Positions 1 through 9,638 are shown, counted from the stretch's first letter. The stretch: DNA of 64,000 bases from Bacteriovoracaceae bacterium (GCA_947441615.1 CANEUH010000005.1:104020-168019), one strand, 5' to 3'. Notes: generated from the sequence alone by a model not told the origin. Numbers and translations: made by a program.

Positions 1-2156
1 GCCTCACTTTTAATGAGGGATTTAGAAATTCATTTTTTTTAGATAACGATAACAATCAACACACAACATTCCTTTCACAATATATTGAATTAGAGAAGTT
101 AGACCAAATCATCCAGTCTAAAAAAGAAGATCTTATTTTCTTAAGTGACTCAAAAAATGGAGTTACCTGGGAAACACAATCGTTTACAACCATTGCGGGC
201 TCATTTGTAGAACCCATTCAAGGCGAAGCGGGAATTATTCCAGTCAATGATCAGTTTCTCGCTGTCCTAAAAAAATATTCTCTTCAAGAAGATTTTTTAT
301 TAGTTTTTGATGAAATTCAAGCGGGTATGTACCGCACAGGTACCATGACATCAAGTTACCACTCGCATATTACCCCCGATATCTACACTTTCTCAAAGTC
401 CCTCGGTGGTGGAGTTGCAAAGATAGCTGCCACAACCATAAATTCTAGAAAATATGTTGAAGAATTTGGATTTTTACATACCTCGACATTTAGTGATGAC
501 GATTTATCATCTGCGATTGCACTTGAAGTCTTAAATATCCTCCAAGGTGAAGAGAGTCCTGTTTTCGAAGGGATGAAAGTCGCAGATTATCTTTGGGTCA
601 GACTACAAACAATCAAATCTCAATTTCCAGAAATTATAAAAGAAATTCGCGGAAAAGGTTTGATGCTTGCCATTGAATTTCATGATGAACTATCAAAAAT
701 GGGATTTGAGTTTAAGACAATCTGTGATTCAAAAATGCAGGGTTATATGATGGCCTCAGTCTTACTTAATCACGAGAACATCAGGATGAGCCCATCTCTC
801 TCGAATAATTTAACTTTAAGGATACAACCTAGTTTATATTTTACCATCATTCAAACAGAAGAACTGATTGCAGGGTTAATAAATCTCTCAAGGGCGTTAA
901 GGAATAAGGATATCGCTTATTTTTTATCATCCATTTATCCAAATCAACCCGTTAAAAATATCATGACCCCTGAACTTAAGACTGAACTTGAGCTTGGTAA
1001 AAGACCTCTCAGTGTCTTTTTATGCCATTTAATCGATGAAGCTCACGTGAGAAAAGTTTCAAAATCATTGAGGGACGTAGAGAGTTCCCCACTCATGAAA
1101 AAGCTAGCTCTAAGTAAGGACTTAGCTGAATTTGAAATCTATCATGCTCAAACAATTGTTGATAATAACGGCAAAGAAATGGATATTGTCATGTTGGCAA
1201 TACCTGTGACGAGTGAAGAACTCAAAAAAACGTTCACTTCAAGACAAAAATTTAAAGTCGTTCAAAAAGTGCAAAATGCCGTTGATTTCGCCAAGGAACT
1301 TGGAGCTTCGACTGTTGGCCTAGGACAGTTTACTTCAATTGTATCTGGAAACGGATTGTATTTAAATTCACATGGCATGAATCTCACAACGGGCAATGCT
1401 TTTACGATCTCCTTAACTGTACAGTCAGCACTTAGATCAGCAGAAGATAGGAATATTGATCTCAAAAAATCCACCGTGTCCCTCATTGGAGCAGCTGGAA
1501 ACATCATGTCCGTTGCCTCAAGCCTTATGGCGGACTATGTTGGAAAGATTATCCTGATTCATCACTCCCCTATTGAATCAAGTGCAAAGTTTCAGATAGC
1601 AACGAGAAAGATTCTTAATGATATAAAGAACTCAAAATCTGACTCTAGAGTTTGCAGCACCATTCAAAAATTTTGGAAAGACCAAGACTTATTAAGTTTT
1701 CTATCGATCCCAGAAGTTCTTGAAGTCCTTGAAGCTACTTCTGACGTAAATAAGATTAAACAATCAGATATTATCCTATGTGGTGCCAGTGCATCGAATG
1801 GTTTTCTATCAACAGATCTTTTTAAAGAGGATGCCATTGTTGTTGACGTTGCGGTTCCTCCTTCAATTAAACCAGAAATGTTAAATAAACTAAAATCGGA
1901 ACGCCCAGATATCACTTACCACCTTGGTGGAGTGGCGCTAATTCCAAAAAATCAAACAATCGATTTTTTCATATTCCCTCTTGGAGAAAACGAATGTTTT
2001 GCTTGTATGGCAGAAACTTTCACTCTAGGTTTCAGTGGGAAGAATCACTTTTTAAATATAGGTGACCTTACGAAAGAAATCGTCATGGATGTCCAACATC
2101 TTGCAGAGAAGGCGGGCTTTACTCTTGGTAGTTACAAAAATAAGAGCTCACTCTAA
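1..2156 (+). CDS. Class III aminotransferase fused to acyl-ACP reductase (5'-truncated by window)
   Basis: The reading frame is open from base 3, so the gene starts before the window. The N-terminal half is a PLP-dependent class III aminotransferase: it has the VFDEIQAG acidic motif and the FSKSLGGG motif, whose lysine codon at 396-398 should hold PLP. From about base 960 the protein matches cyanobacterial long-chain acyl-ACP reductase (AAR): LGQFTSI, LTTGNAFT, a GAAGNI nucleotide-binding loop, and FACMAE, where the cysteine (codon 2004-2006) aligns with the AAR thioester cysteine. Known chemistry of the parts would give acyl-ACP to fatty aldehyde to fatty amine; that the fusion does both in sequence is inference. 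It converges on, and overlaps by 9 bp, the GNAT-like gene. Confidence 0.85.
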   Translation, partial: LTFNEGFRNSFFLDNDNNQHTTFLSQYIELEKLDQIIQSKKEDLIFLSDSKNGVTWETQSFTTIAGSFVEPIQGEAGIIPVNDQFLAVLKKYSLQEDFLLVFDEIQAGMYRTGTMTSSYHSHITPDIYTFSKSLGGGVAKIAATTINSRKYVEEFGFLHTSTFSDDDLSSAIALEVLNILQGEESPVFEGMKVADYLWVRLQTIKSQFPEIIKEIRGKGLMLAIEFHDELSKMGFEFKTICDSKMQGYMMASVLLNHENIRMSPSLSNNLTLRIQPSLYFTIIQTEELIAGLINLSRALRNKDIAYFLSSIYPNQPVKNIMTPELKTELELGKRPLSVFLCHLIDEAHVRKVSKSLRDVESSPLMKKLALSKDLAEFEIYHAQTIVDNNGKEMDIVMLAIPVTSEELKKTFTSRQKFKVVQKVQNAVDFAKELGASTVGLGQFTSIVSGNGLYLNSHGMNLTTGNAFTISLTVQSALRSAEDRNIDLKKSTVSLIGAAGNIMSVASSLMADYVGKIILIHHSPIESSAKFQIATRKILNDIKNSKSDSRVCSTIQKFWKDQDLLSFLSIPEVLEVLEATSDVNKIKQSDIILCGASASNGFLSTDLFKEDAIVVDVAVPPSIKPEMLNKLKSERPDITYHLGGVALIPKNQTIDFFIFPLGENECFACMAETFTLGFSGKNHFLNIGDLTKEIVMDVQHLAEKAGFTLGSYKNKSSL

Positions 2157-3281
2157 ATCTATTCCATAAAGAACATATTGAGAAAATGCTTTTTGTGATC
2201 TTTCCTCAAAGGATCTTCTTGAAGGCGAGTTTTTCACTTGAAACGTAACGAGAGTTTTCTTCATAAGAGAAACAATAAACTGAATCCTTTTTGAAACCTG
2301 TATCTGAACACCCTTAACTTCTTCTCCGCCTGGCCCAGGAATTTTACCAACATGTGCAATTAAAAGCGTGGATAAATTGAAACGTAATTTAACGAGAAGT
2401 AGTGCCTTATCCATCTTGGTTAAGTTTTTATTCCTTACCTTATCTAAGATTAAAAGTGGATCAGCGAAATTAATACTAAACCCAACCGGTTTTCCACGGA
2501 GCTCAACAATATACGAATAAAGGGGATTGATGATATATTTAAAATCATCATAGATGATTTTAAATTGTGAAAAACTTATTGGTTCCCATTCCGGCATGGA
2601 CTGATAGGCCTCATTAAATAATTGATGAATGATTTTAAGCTCTTCATCCCATCGATTCATCTCTACACAGCGGATAGATGTTCGAAAATTTTTATCTAGC
2701 GATTTAGTATGAACACTTTGGGTTTTCTTACCTAATTTCTTTCTTTTGAAAAGATAGTCCCTTATGCCGTCCCATTTTTTTATTTCGTAAGTATCCCAAC
2801 GAGCGATTTCAGAAAAGCCACATCTAATAAATAGATCATGATAATAATCAGGATAAATAGGCTCGCCCCAAAAGGGAGCACCTCCTCCAGGCAGTTTTAT
2901 TCGATATTTCACATAGAGATTGAGATCAATCGGGGTTTTAATTTTCTTAAGCCCCCTTTTTTTTCCTTCAGCACAAACTGAATGAGTGAGAAGTTTTGCT
3001 GCTTCTTCATTATTAACCCAATCCAGGTAGCCTAAATTTCCAACAGATTCATTTTTCCTCCAGCAAAGGATTGCCTTAGATAGAACGATTGAATCCTCGC
3101 TTACAATGAAGGCTTGCCAATCGTAATCGTCTTTAAAAGGTGATTTATCTGAAAAGAATTTCTCATAATCAATAAGTGATTCCGGAAAAGTGGTAATGAT
3201 ATCTTTATGAGTGATCATTTTAAAATCAATCATTCTTTGAAAAAAAGACTCATCCCAAGAGCTACATGTCTCAACTAACAA
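2148..3281 (-). CDS. GNAT-fold acyltransferase-like protein
   Basis: A 377-residue soluble protein with no signal peptide. The central segment (about residues 80-170) has the GNAT-like run GYLDWVNNEEAAKLL, a conserved APFWGEPIYPDYY turn and a GFSEIARWDTYEIKK strand, resembling large two-lobed GNAT-type acyltransferases. The substrate is unknown. Its start overlaps the end of the P450 gene upstream by 7 bp, so it is the last gene of a tightly packed minus-strand operon (CarS-like, UbiA, phosphotransferase, P450, GNAT). Context suggests it acylates an amine or alcohol made by this locus; that is inference. An unrelated fold cannot be excluded. Confidence 0.6.
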   Translation of the reverse strand: MLVETCSSWDESFFQRMIDFKMITHKDIITTFPESLIDYEKFFSDKSPFKDDYDWQAFIVSEDSIVLSKAILCWRKNESVGNLGYLDWVNNEEAAKLLTHSVCAEGKKRGLKKIKTPIDLNLYVKYRIKLPGGGAPFWGEPIYPDYYHDLFIRCGFSEIARWDTYEIKKWDGIRDYLFKRKKLGKKTQSVHTKSLDKNFRTSIRCVEMNRWDEELKIIHQLFNEAYQSMPEWEPISFSQFKIIYDDFKYIINPLYSYIVELRGKPVGFSINFADPLLILDKVRNKNLTKMDKALLLVKLRFNLSTLLIAHVGKIPGPGGEEVKGVQIQVSKRIQFIVSLMKKTLVTFQVKNSPSRRSFEERSQKAFSQYVLYGIDLE

Positions 3282-4579
3282 GTTCTTCTCCTAAAAATCA
3301 TACTAATATTATTCGAGGGTCTAAGGCTAATACCAGCTTCATATTGTTGTTGTTCGCTTTTTGTTATTTCCCAATCAAAATGATGAACAAGGTGACTTAA
3401 AATAAGTCTCGCTTCCATACTAGCAAAGTACGCTCCAATGCAGGCCCTGGGCCCCAAACCAAAGGGGTAATAGGCCCCTTGAGGTATTTTCTTTTTTTCA
3501 TCCGGTAAAAATCTCTCCGGATAAAATGAGAGCGGATTCACCCAAAGATCTTTTGAGCGGTGGCTTAAAAATGGAGCGAGAACGACATTAGCACCTCTGG
3601 GAATAGCAAGCTCCCCGAGCTTGTCTTCTTTTTCTGCCTGTCTCATAAAGACCCACACAGGTGGCCAAAGGCGCATGACTTCATCAATCACAGCACCAAT
3701 CAGTGGAAGTGAATTAAGCTCATCAAAGTTTGAATTTCCTTGAAAATTTGAACATTCTGTTCGAATCCTTTCAATGTAACTGGGATTTTTTCCTAACTCA
3801 ATCAGCGCCCATGACATGGAGTTTGTAATCGTTTCATGTCCCGCCATCATGAAAGTCATGATTTCATCCCTGATTTCTTGATCACTCATTTGAGCTTTTC
3901 CCTCTTCTTGAGCATCAATTAAAAGCTGCAAGAGATCCTGTTTTTTAGATCCGGATCTTCTTTCATGAATGAGAGCGTATACATGAGTGTCAAATTTTCT
4001 TATTATTTCTTTTAGCCTAAGATTGTCTTTTGTAGGAACCCAAAACGGTATCGGAATTGAAGATCGAGTCTTTCTCGTGATAATTCTCATCAAATCCAAA
4101 ATATCATGAAGCCAGTCATCAAGTTCACTCGTTACTGTTTGGGAAAAGAGAGAATTCAATATAATTCTCCAAGTTAACCGATTCACTTCATGGAATGAAT
4201 CAATCTCCTGACCAGTCTTCATTTCATTCATAAAAAGTCTAACTGTAGAATCAATCTTTGGAGCAAGATCAAAAACACTCTTTATATTCATCACAGGACG
4301 GATCATTTTATGTTGTTTTCGCCAAGATTCACCTTCATTCGTTATGAGCCCATTGCCCAAAAATTTTCGGAGCATCTTGGTCGTTCGCCCTTTAGAATAG
4401 GCATGTGAATTATTTTTTAAGACATGAATGACATCATCTGGATGACTTATAATAAATATCTTTTTCCCGAAAATATTTAATATAATTCTATGACCCTGAA
4501 GATCATGCATTTTGGTAATAAAACCAATTGGATTGGCCCGATACTCTTTTAATGTTCTGTAAGAATGGATCAGTCTCAT
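3275..4579 (-). CDS. Cytochrome P450
   Basis: 434 residues, normal for a soluble bacterial P450. The I-helix oxygen-activation motif AGHET, the K-helix ExxR (EVMR, followed by LWPP), the PERFLPDE region and the heme-binding loop FGLGPRACIG are all present; the axial ligand is Cys380. The family inserts one oxygen atom into a substrate C-H or C=C bond using external redox partners, and none is encoded nearby. The long-chain-type K-helix/PERF layout resembles fatty-acid or terpene hydroxylases, but the substrate is unknown. The gene overlaps the phosphotransferase upstream by 4 bp (ATGA type) and the GNAT gene downstream by 7 bp, implying co-translation. Confidence 0.95.
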   Translation of the reverse strand: MRLIHSYRTLKEYRANPIGFITKMHDLQGHRIILNIFGKKIFIISHPDDVIHVLKNNSHAYSKGRTTKMLRKFLGNGLITNEGESWRKQHKMIRPVMNIKSVFDLAPKIDSTVRLFMNEMKTGQEIDSFHEVNRLTWRIILNSLFSQTVTSELDDWLHDILDLMRIITRKTRSSIPIPFWVPTKDNLRLKEIIRKFDTHVYALIHERRSGSKKQDLLQLLIDAQEEGKAQMSDQEIRDEIMTFMMAGHETITNSMSWALIELGKNPSYIERIRTECSNFQGNSNFDELNSLPLIGAVIDEVMRLWPPVWVFMRQAEKEDKLGELAIPRGANVVLAPFLSHRSKDLWVNPLSFYPERFLPDEKKKIPQGAYYPFGLGPRACIGAYFASMEARLILSHLVHHFDWEITKSEQQQYEAGISLRPSNNISMIFRRRTC

Positions 4580-6969
4580 AATATTTCTATTGTCCCTTTT
4601 CCAGCATCAATTCGAATTTTTTGACCCGTTTTAATTTTCTGGGTGGCAGATTTCACTCCCACAATAGTAGGAATATTAAGCTCTCTACCTATAATGGCCG
4701 TATGACTTAACAGAGAGCCCTTCTCAGAAATGAGTCCCTGACTTCTAGACATGATATAAACCCACGCTGGGTCAGTATTTTTTGTCACCAGGATAAAATC
4801 CTTAATCTTTATGTCAAAGGCTTCATGAGGGCCTTCTAAAACGAGAGCAAATCCCTCGACGATGCCTTGAGATACACCAAGCCCAGATAATTCCTTCTCA
4901 TGAAATGAAAGGTTCATCTTTGGCAGTGGTTCATCTTCAACCCAAGGGATGACTTCAGGAAATGTTTGAACTTGAGTCTGCCACACTCTACGTGATTTCA
5001 TGAGGCTCATCACTTCTGACTTTTGTATTTTCTTGTCTGCGTAAAGCTTCCATTCCTGGGGTGAAAGTGAGAAGAAATCTAAAGTAGAAAACTCCCTCCA
5101 AGAAGAATCATGCTCCTTAAGTGTTTCTGAAAGCTTTAATATCAATTCACGTAATAAATGATAAAATTTTCCACGCCACAATCTTGTTGATTCTCTTATT
5201 GCAATTGCTTCCCTCGTAAAGTGGAGAATTTTATTATTTAAAAACCCCAACTTAACAACAGATTCTTGATGAAACTCTTTCCGTGGTTGGATCACATTCT
5301 CTTTTGCCCATTGAATGAGTTGATGAAGAAGAACTGGATTATTTTTCAAGGGAAGACTTTCTAGCTTTAATTCTTCAAAAGAGCGATCACCATAGAGCTC
5401 TAAAAATTTTTTTAGTTCCTGGATTTCTTTATCATAATCTTTTGACTCTAATTCATTGAAAGCCTCTTTAAAGGGAGAACCTGACATTTTGAGATCAAAG
5501 CTAAAAAGATCTTGAATAAAATTTTCACCAAGGCAGTGAACTAAACGTTCAAAATGCTCAAGTGGTTTAATGGAATCAACTTCTTTTGACGTTTTTAATA
5601 AATCAATCACCACGTCTTCTTTGAGTCCCATCTTTTTAATTGATGAACTCAAAAAGCCAAGTCCCATCATGATAAAGATATCATTTATCACTGTTAGTCC
5701 AAAACCCAACGGGCGATCAATAAGCTTATTGAGGTAAAAAATAATCTCATCAGGTGTATGAAGTTCCTGACTCTCTTTCTGAATTTTATCCCTAACCTGA
5801 TTTAAATCCTGTGAAAACTGATCAAAGACGGCCTTCTTCCCGATCGCCATTTTAAAAAGGTTGTAAAATGATTTTAGAGACTCAAGGAGCTTAGGAGCAG
5901 TATGGTGATAAGGAATTTCAACTCCCGCCATTTTTCCACCAATCATTCGATGCCAATTCTCAATATTTTTTTCTCCACCCGGAAGTGCTCGTAAAACAGC
6001 ATAATAATGCTCGAGATTATAATAAAGGTGATTATCGACCGAACTTATGAGTCTCTCATAGTGATACGAGAGACTCTTAAATTTCTCGTCACTTGCTCCC
6101 AAAAGAAGTGCTGATTCTTTAAACACATTTTCATAGGCCTTCTTCACAAAAGAAGCCGTAAATGGGCTCACGACTCCCGGATAGGATTCAGATAAATTTG
6201 TATCAACAAAATAAGTTAAAGGAGAAAAACTCCTTGTGATTGGTCGGATTTGAAAGACATAAATATGATTATTTTTAATGCCCCATTCAATATCACTTGG
6301 AAATCCAGCACTCTTTTCTAAACTTAGACCTAAATGGATCATTTTCTTAAGTTCAAGATCGTTTAAGACTTCTTTCTCGTTTGTAATTTTTTTTGTGACT
6401 AATTCATGGGTTCTAGTGAATAGGTAGTGATCCACATCAGTTAATCCAGAAACGACGCCTTCACCAAGTCCGTATCCAGCATCAATAGCAACTAGTGCCG
6501 TCGGAACGATGGGTGATCTGGTAAATAAAACCCCACTTTTATCAACATCGACTAACTCTTGAACGACCACGGCCATTTTTAGTTCGATTTTCAAATTTTT
6601 TCGAGAAAGATATTCCATGACTCTTGGTGCATTCACCGAATGATAAATTTTTAATAAGGACTCTTTCCAATTATCTTTGGTTACATTTAAGATTGTTTCA
6701 AAAAGTCCCGCAAAACTTGAATCGACCTGGTCCTCAAAAATCATCGAACTTCTCAAAGCAATTTTTTCAAACTTCAAAAAAAAGTCTTCAAATCGAGGAA
6801 GGATTTCATTCGGTATTTCCCCATTGTGTTGAAAATAATCAAAACACTGTGTCGTTAAAATAAAAAATGGAGGAACAGGAGCATTCCAAGAAATAAGTTT
6901 TTGAAGGTGGAGCCCTTTTCCTCCGACAAGATCAACTTCAGCGCTTTCATGAGATTCAGAAATCATCAT
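4576..6969 (-). CDS. PEP-synthase-like phosphotransferase (ATP-grasp plus swivelling His domain)
   Basis: 797 residues with the layout of pyruvate phosphate dikinase / PEP synthase and rifampin phosphotransferase. It has an N-terminal ATP-binding domain (DLVGGKGLHL near residue 15, later DIEWGIKNNHIYVFQIRP), a middle helical region without recognisable PEP-synthase TIM-barrel motifs, and a C-terminal PEP-utiliser domain with TDPAWVYIMS and GSLLSHTAIIGRE, whose histidine is the expected phospho-carrier. It therefore probably phosphorylates a small organic acceptor rather than pyruvate. Its stop overlaps the P450 start and its start overlaps the UbiA stop by 4 bp. A second, diverged copy lies at 13437-15746. 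The acceptor molecule is unknown. Confidence 0.8.
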   Translation of the reverse strand: MMISESHESAEVDLVGGKGLHLQKLISWNAPVPPFFILTTQCFDYFQHNGEIPNEILPRFEDFFLKFEKIALRSSMIFEDQVDSSFAGLFETILNVTKDNWKESLLKIYHSVNAPRVMEYLSRKNLKIELKMAVVVQELVDVDKSGVLFTRSPIVPTALVAIDAGYGLGEGVVSGLTDVDHYLFTRTHELVTKKITNEKEVLNDLELKKMIHLGLSLEKSAGFPSDIEWGIKNNHIYVFQIRPITRSFSPLTYFVDTNLSESYPGVVSPFTASFVKKAYENVFKESALLLGASDEKFKSLSYHYERLISSVDNHLYYNLEHYYAVLRALPGGEKNIENWHRMIGGKMAGVEIPYHHTAPKLLESLKSFYNLFKMAIGKKAVFDQFSQDLNQVRDKIQKESQELHTPDEIIFYLNKLIDRPLGFGLTVINDIFIMMGLGFLSSSIKKMGLKEDVVIDLLKTSKEVDSIKPLEHFERLVHCLGENFIQDLFSFDLKMSGSPFKEAFNELESKDYDKEIQELKKFLELYGDRSFEELKLESLPLKNNPVLLHQLIQWAKENVIQPRKEFHQESVVKLGFLNNKILHFTREAIAIRESTRLWRGKFYHLLRELILKLSETLKEHDSSWREFSTLDFFSLSPQEWKLYADKKIQKSEVMSLMKSRRVWQTQVQTFPEVIPWVEDEPLPKMNLSFHEKELSGLGVSQGIVEGFALVLEGPHEAFDIKIKDFILVTKNTDPAWVYIMSRSQGLISEKGSLLSHTAIIGRELNIPTIVGVKSATQKIKTGQKIRIDAGKGTIEIL

Positions 6970-7841
6970 AAAAGTGCCGCAGTTAATAATGTCATCACAA
7001 CCACAAGGATCTGAGCTTCGGAGGAATTTTTAAGTGGTCTAGGCATTTTTAATGTTACTAAAAATTTCAAACTTGGAAAGATGAGGATAAGCTGTGTTAT
7101 GGCGAAAAGGCACTGAATCCAAAAAGAGGTTTCGAGTTTATTCATAATGAGGAACACAGTGCTTGTAAAAATTAATTGAATCACGATTGCCATACTGATG
7201 GCGAACCTTGGGCCCCAAATTTTTGAATAAGTTGTATAGGCCGTTTCTTGCTCAGGTGATCGAATTTTTCTCGTGATTTCCCAATTTGTAAACATAAAAC
7301 AAATGGGAAGAATATAGAACACCTTTGATAAATCAACTCTTGGATCGACCTCAGAACAGGCAATTAAAAGATAAGCAAAATTAAATAAGACGATGGGGTG
7401 ATGTGAAAGAAATGCTATAGGTAAACTTTTTCTCATTAAATTCTCAATGAAGAACCATTTCAGCATCAAGAACGTAAATCCCAAAGTTATGAATGACCAC
7501 AGAACAAGCTTTAAAGAAGTTAGACTCAAAAAAAGGACGATGAAAACACAAACACCTGCCAGGAAGTGAAGATCTTTTTTAAAGACTCTTCCTGATGGCA
7601 GAGGTCGGTTGGGAAAGTTAGTCAAGTCGTCTTGATAGTCCTTAAACTCGTCCATGATTCTTATAAGAAGAGAAATAGAAGTTAGAACAAGACCAGGTAA
7701 AACAAGAGGAACAATTGCAGGATGCTTAATATCGAATAGACGTAAATAAATTAATTGAACAGCAATTGCCGTAAGGATAGAACCTATAAACGATGAAAGA
7801 GGAAACATTTCTTTCAAATAAATTAAAATTCTTTTTAACAT
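6966..7841 (-). CDS. UbiA-superfamily prenyltransferase-like integral membrane protein
   Basis: About 291 residues with roughly eight hydrophobic segments. The first Asp-rich signature is clear: a DEFKDYQDD run followed by NRPLPSGRV. The second Asp-rich motif is replaced by WEITRKIRSPEQE, a basic variant I associate with a UbiA subgroup rather than with canonical UbiA. UbiA enzymes transfer a prenyl chain from a prenyl diphosphate to an aromatic, heme or glycerol acceptor in the membrane. The start at 7841 is chosen because it lies just past the stop of the CarS-like gene and has a TAGG-type ribosome site; an upstream in-frame ATG at 7892 would add 17 residues and overlap that gene. Confidence 0.8.
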   Translation of the reverse strand: MLKRILIYLKEMFPLSSFIGSILTAIAVQLIYLRLFDIKHPAIVPLVLPGLVLTSISLLIRIMDEFKDYQDDLTNFPNRPLPSGRVFKKDLHFLAGVCVFIVLFLSLTSLKLVLWSFITLGFTFLMLKWFFIENLMRKSLPIAFLSHHPIVLFNFAYLLIACSEVDPRVDLSKVFYILPICFMFTNWEITRKIRSPEQETAYTTYSKIWGPRFAISMAIVIQLIFTSTVFLIMNKLETSFWIQCLFAITQLILIFPSLKFLVTLKMPRPLKNSSEAQILVVVMTLLTAALL

Positions 7842-7848
7842 TGAAAAC

Positions 7849-8388
7849 CTAAAATGGATTTTTTCTAATACGTAATAAGTATAAACTGACATTAATCAAG
7901 AGATGAATAATTGTTCCTGAAATAATGGTGAGGATCATCGTTTCAAAAGGAATAGGGATAAATAGGCGATAGGCCACCATGCATCCAATGGCAGAGTCGG
8001 CTTGATCTATAAAGACAAAAAACCATTTCAAGCGATCTGAGGTTTGACCCTCTTTAATACCTAATCTTCTTTTTATGAATGAATTCGGTAATTCAGCTAA
8101 ACAATAACCAAGTCCCAAAGCACATGAAAGTAAAACCGTCGATTCATTTGAGATTAGTGGTGCATTTAAATCAAATAACAATTCCCACTTTTGGGCCAGT
8201 AAAACACCTGGAAACGTGGCGAGGGGCATTACAATGAAACCTCTCCAAGTTTTGTTCACCCCAAACAATCTTTGATGTATGGGTCTCTTAAAGTAAGATA
8301 AGATATCCGCCTTAACAGCGATCATGTGAAGAATTCCCCCGATTATCAAGGGAAGAGAAAGAAGTAGAATGTGAAACATTTGAATCAT
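7849..8388 (-). CDS. CarS / CDP-archaeol synthase-like membrane protein
   Basis: 179 residues, mostly membrane-embedded (about five hydrophobic stretches). The motifs GVNKTWRGF, SFIKRRLGIKEG and DQADSAIG match the family of archaeal CDP-archaeol synthase (CarS), related to bacterial CdsA cytidylyltransferases, which convert a phospholipid acid plus CTP into a CDP-activated lipid. It is the first gene of the minus-strand operon and directly precedes the UbiA-like gene, the same two enzyme types used in consecutive steps of archaeal ether-lipid synthesis. The actual substrate here is unknown. The start codon lies only 11 bp from the divergent permease start; Met4 (8379) is an alternative. Confidence 0.75.
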   Translation of the reverse strand: MIQMFHILLLSLPLIIGGILHMIAVKADILSYFKRPIHQRLFGVNKTWRGFIVMPLATFPGVLLAQKWELLFDLNAPLISNESTVLLSCALGLGYCLAELPNSFIKRRLGIKEGQTSDRLKWFFVFIDQADSAIGCMVAYRLFIPIPFETMILTIISGTIIHLLINVSLYLLRIRKNPF

Positions 8389-8399
8389 AAGTTTATTAT

Positions 8400-9638
8400 A
8401 TGCTGAACGATGAAAATCGCTACCTTTTCAAATTTGCCTGGAAGAGCATTCGTCGACATGCAGGAAGAAGTTTCTTTATCGGTTTCTCTGTTTCTTTAGC
8501 AGTCATCATTGCCGTTTGGGTTGTTGCATTTTTTGACGGATTTAATGCACAAATCGAAAAAGCGGTCGTGAACACAAATATCGGTTTTTTTCAAATCCAA
8601 GATCCCCTTTACGCAAGGACAACTGATTCAAGCACCCCTCTAGATTATTCAACAGAGTTAAAAAATCTTATTGAAATGCCTCCAACCCTATCAGCTTCTC
8701 CAGAGCTTGTTCTGGATGGAAACATATCAACACCTGAAGGAGCTGCGGGCCTTGTGGTTATTGGGATTGATCCAGAGCTACACAAACGATTTCTTCCTCT
8801 AAGTAATAATATGAGTGAAGGCGATTTTCTTTCAAACCGAGATGAATTTAGTATTCTTATTGGTAAAGAACTGGCGGAACTTTTTAAATTTCATGTCGGC
8901 GATCAACTTGTCCTCAATTATCAAGATCAAAAAGGAAATCTTCGCTCTGAGATTCTCACCATAAAAGGAATTTTTAATTTTAATGGCAAAAGTTTTGAAA
9001 AGAGATTTGTTTATCTAAATCAGAAGACTTGGCAAAAACTGTTTCTCGATTCATATTCTGACAAAATATTATTTAACAGAGTCTCTGTCATGACTGATGG
9101 ACTTAAAGATGCTCAAAAATTGGCCAACAGAATTGATAAAACGAACTTAAGTCTTAAAAGCTGGAAGGATTTAAATCCTGAAATGGCAGTGGTTCTAGAA
9201 TTTCATGATGGAATGATTAAATTTTTCTTTATCATTATTTCGCTAACAATCACGATGACGATATTAACTCCAGTCAGGATGCTTTGGCAGGAGAGATTTA
9301 AAGAGCTTAAAATGATGAGTATCATAGGAGTCTCTGTAAAAAAATTCTGGAAAATCGGATTTTTTGAAGCTGTACTTATGATTGTGATATCAGGCTTTTT
9401 TTCGACTATCTTCCTTTCAACACTCATAAGCTATCAGTCAAAAGTGGGCCTGGATTTTAGATTCCTAAACGATGGTGTTGCTATTGAGAGAGCAGGAATC
9501 AAACTTCCTGGAATTATCTTTCCTTTGCTTACGATCAATCAATTGCTCGTGACTTTTATTTTTGTCGTTTTCGTTCTTGGTATTAGCTATGTGTGGTCCA
9601 TTCATAGAACCCTTTTAAGGTTAAAGGAAGAGACGTGA
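8400..9638 (+). CDS. ABC transporter permease, FtsX/MacB (LolCE-like) family
   Basis: 412 residues with the MacB/LolC topology: one N-terminal membrane segment after FKFAWKSIRRHAGR, a large periplasmic domain (about residues 40-260), then three membrane segments near 275-300, 320-345 and 375-400. This family does not pump through the membrane conventionally but uses ATP to release or push lipids or lipoproteins from the inner-membrane outer leaflet. A stop codon at 8388-8390 fixes the start downstream, and ATG 8400 is the only good choice. It heads a plus-strand operon (permease, permease, ATPase, LolA-like, barrel) and overlaps the next gene by 4 bp. Confidence 0.88.
   Translation: MLNDENRYLFKFAWKSIRRHAGRSFFIGFSVSLAVIIAVWVVAFFDGFNAQIEKAVVNTNIGFFQIQDPLYARTTDSSTPLDYSTELKNLIEMPPTLSASPELVLDGNISTPEGAAGLVVIGIDPELHKRFLPLSNNMSEGDFLSNRDEFSILIGKELAELFKFHVGDQLVLNYQDQKGNLRSEILTIKGIFNFNGKSFEKRFVYLNQKTWQKLFLDSYSDKILFNRVSVMTDGLKDAQKLANRIDKTNLSLKSWKDLNPEMAVVLEFHDGMIKFFFIIISLTITMTILTPVRMLWQERFKELKMMSIIGVSVKKFWKIGFFEAVLMIVISGFFSTIFLSTLISYQSKVGLDFRFLNDGVAIERAGIKLPGIIFPLLTINQLLVTFIFVVFVLGISYVWSIHRTLLRLKEET

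Noticed and set aside
327..2156. Treating ATG 327 as the start of the aminotransferase fusion
   Set aside because: The frame is open back to base 3 and encodes conserved aminotransferase sequence (EPIQGEAGIIPV, VFDEIQAG), so the gene begins before the window.
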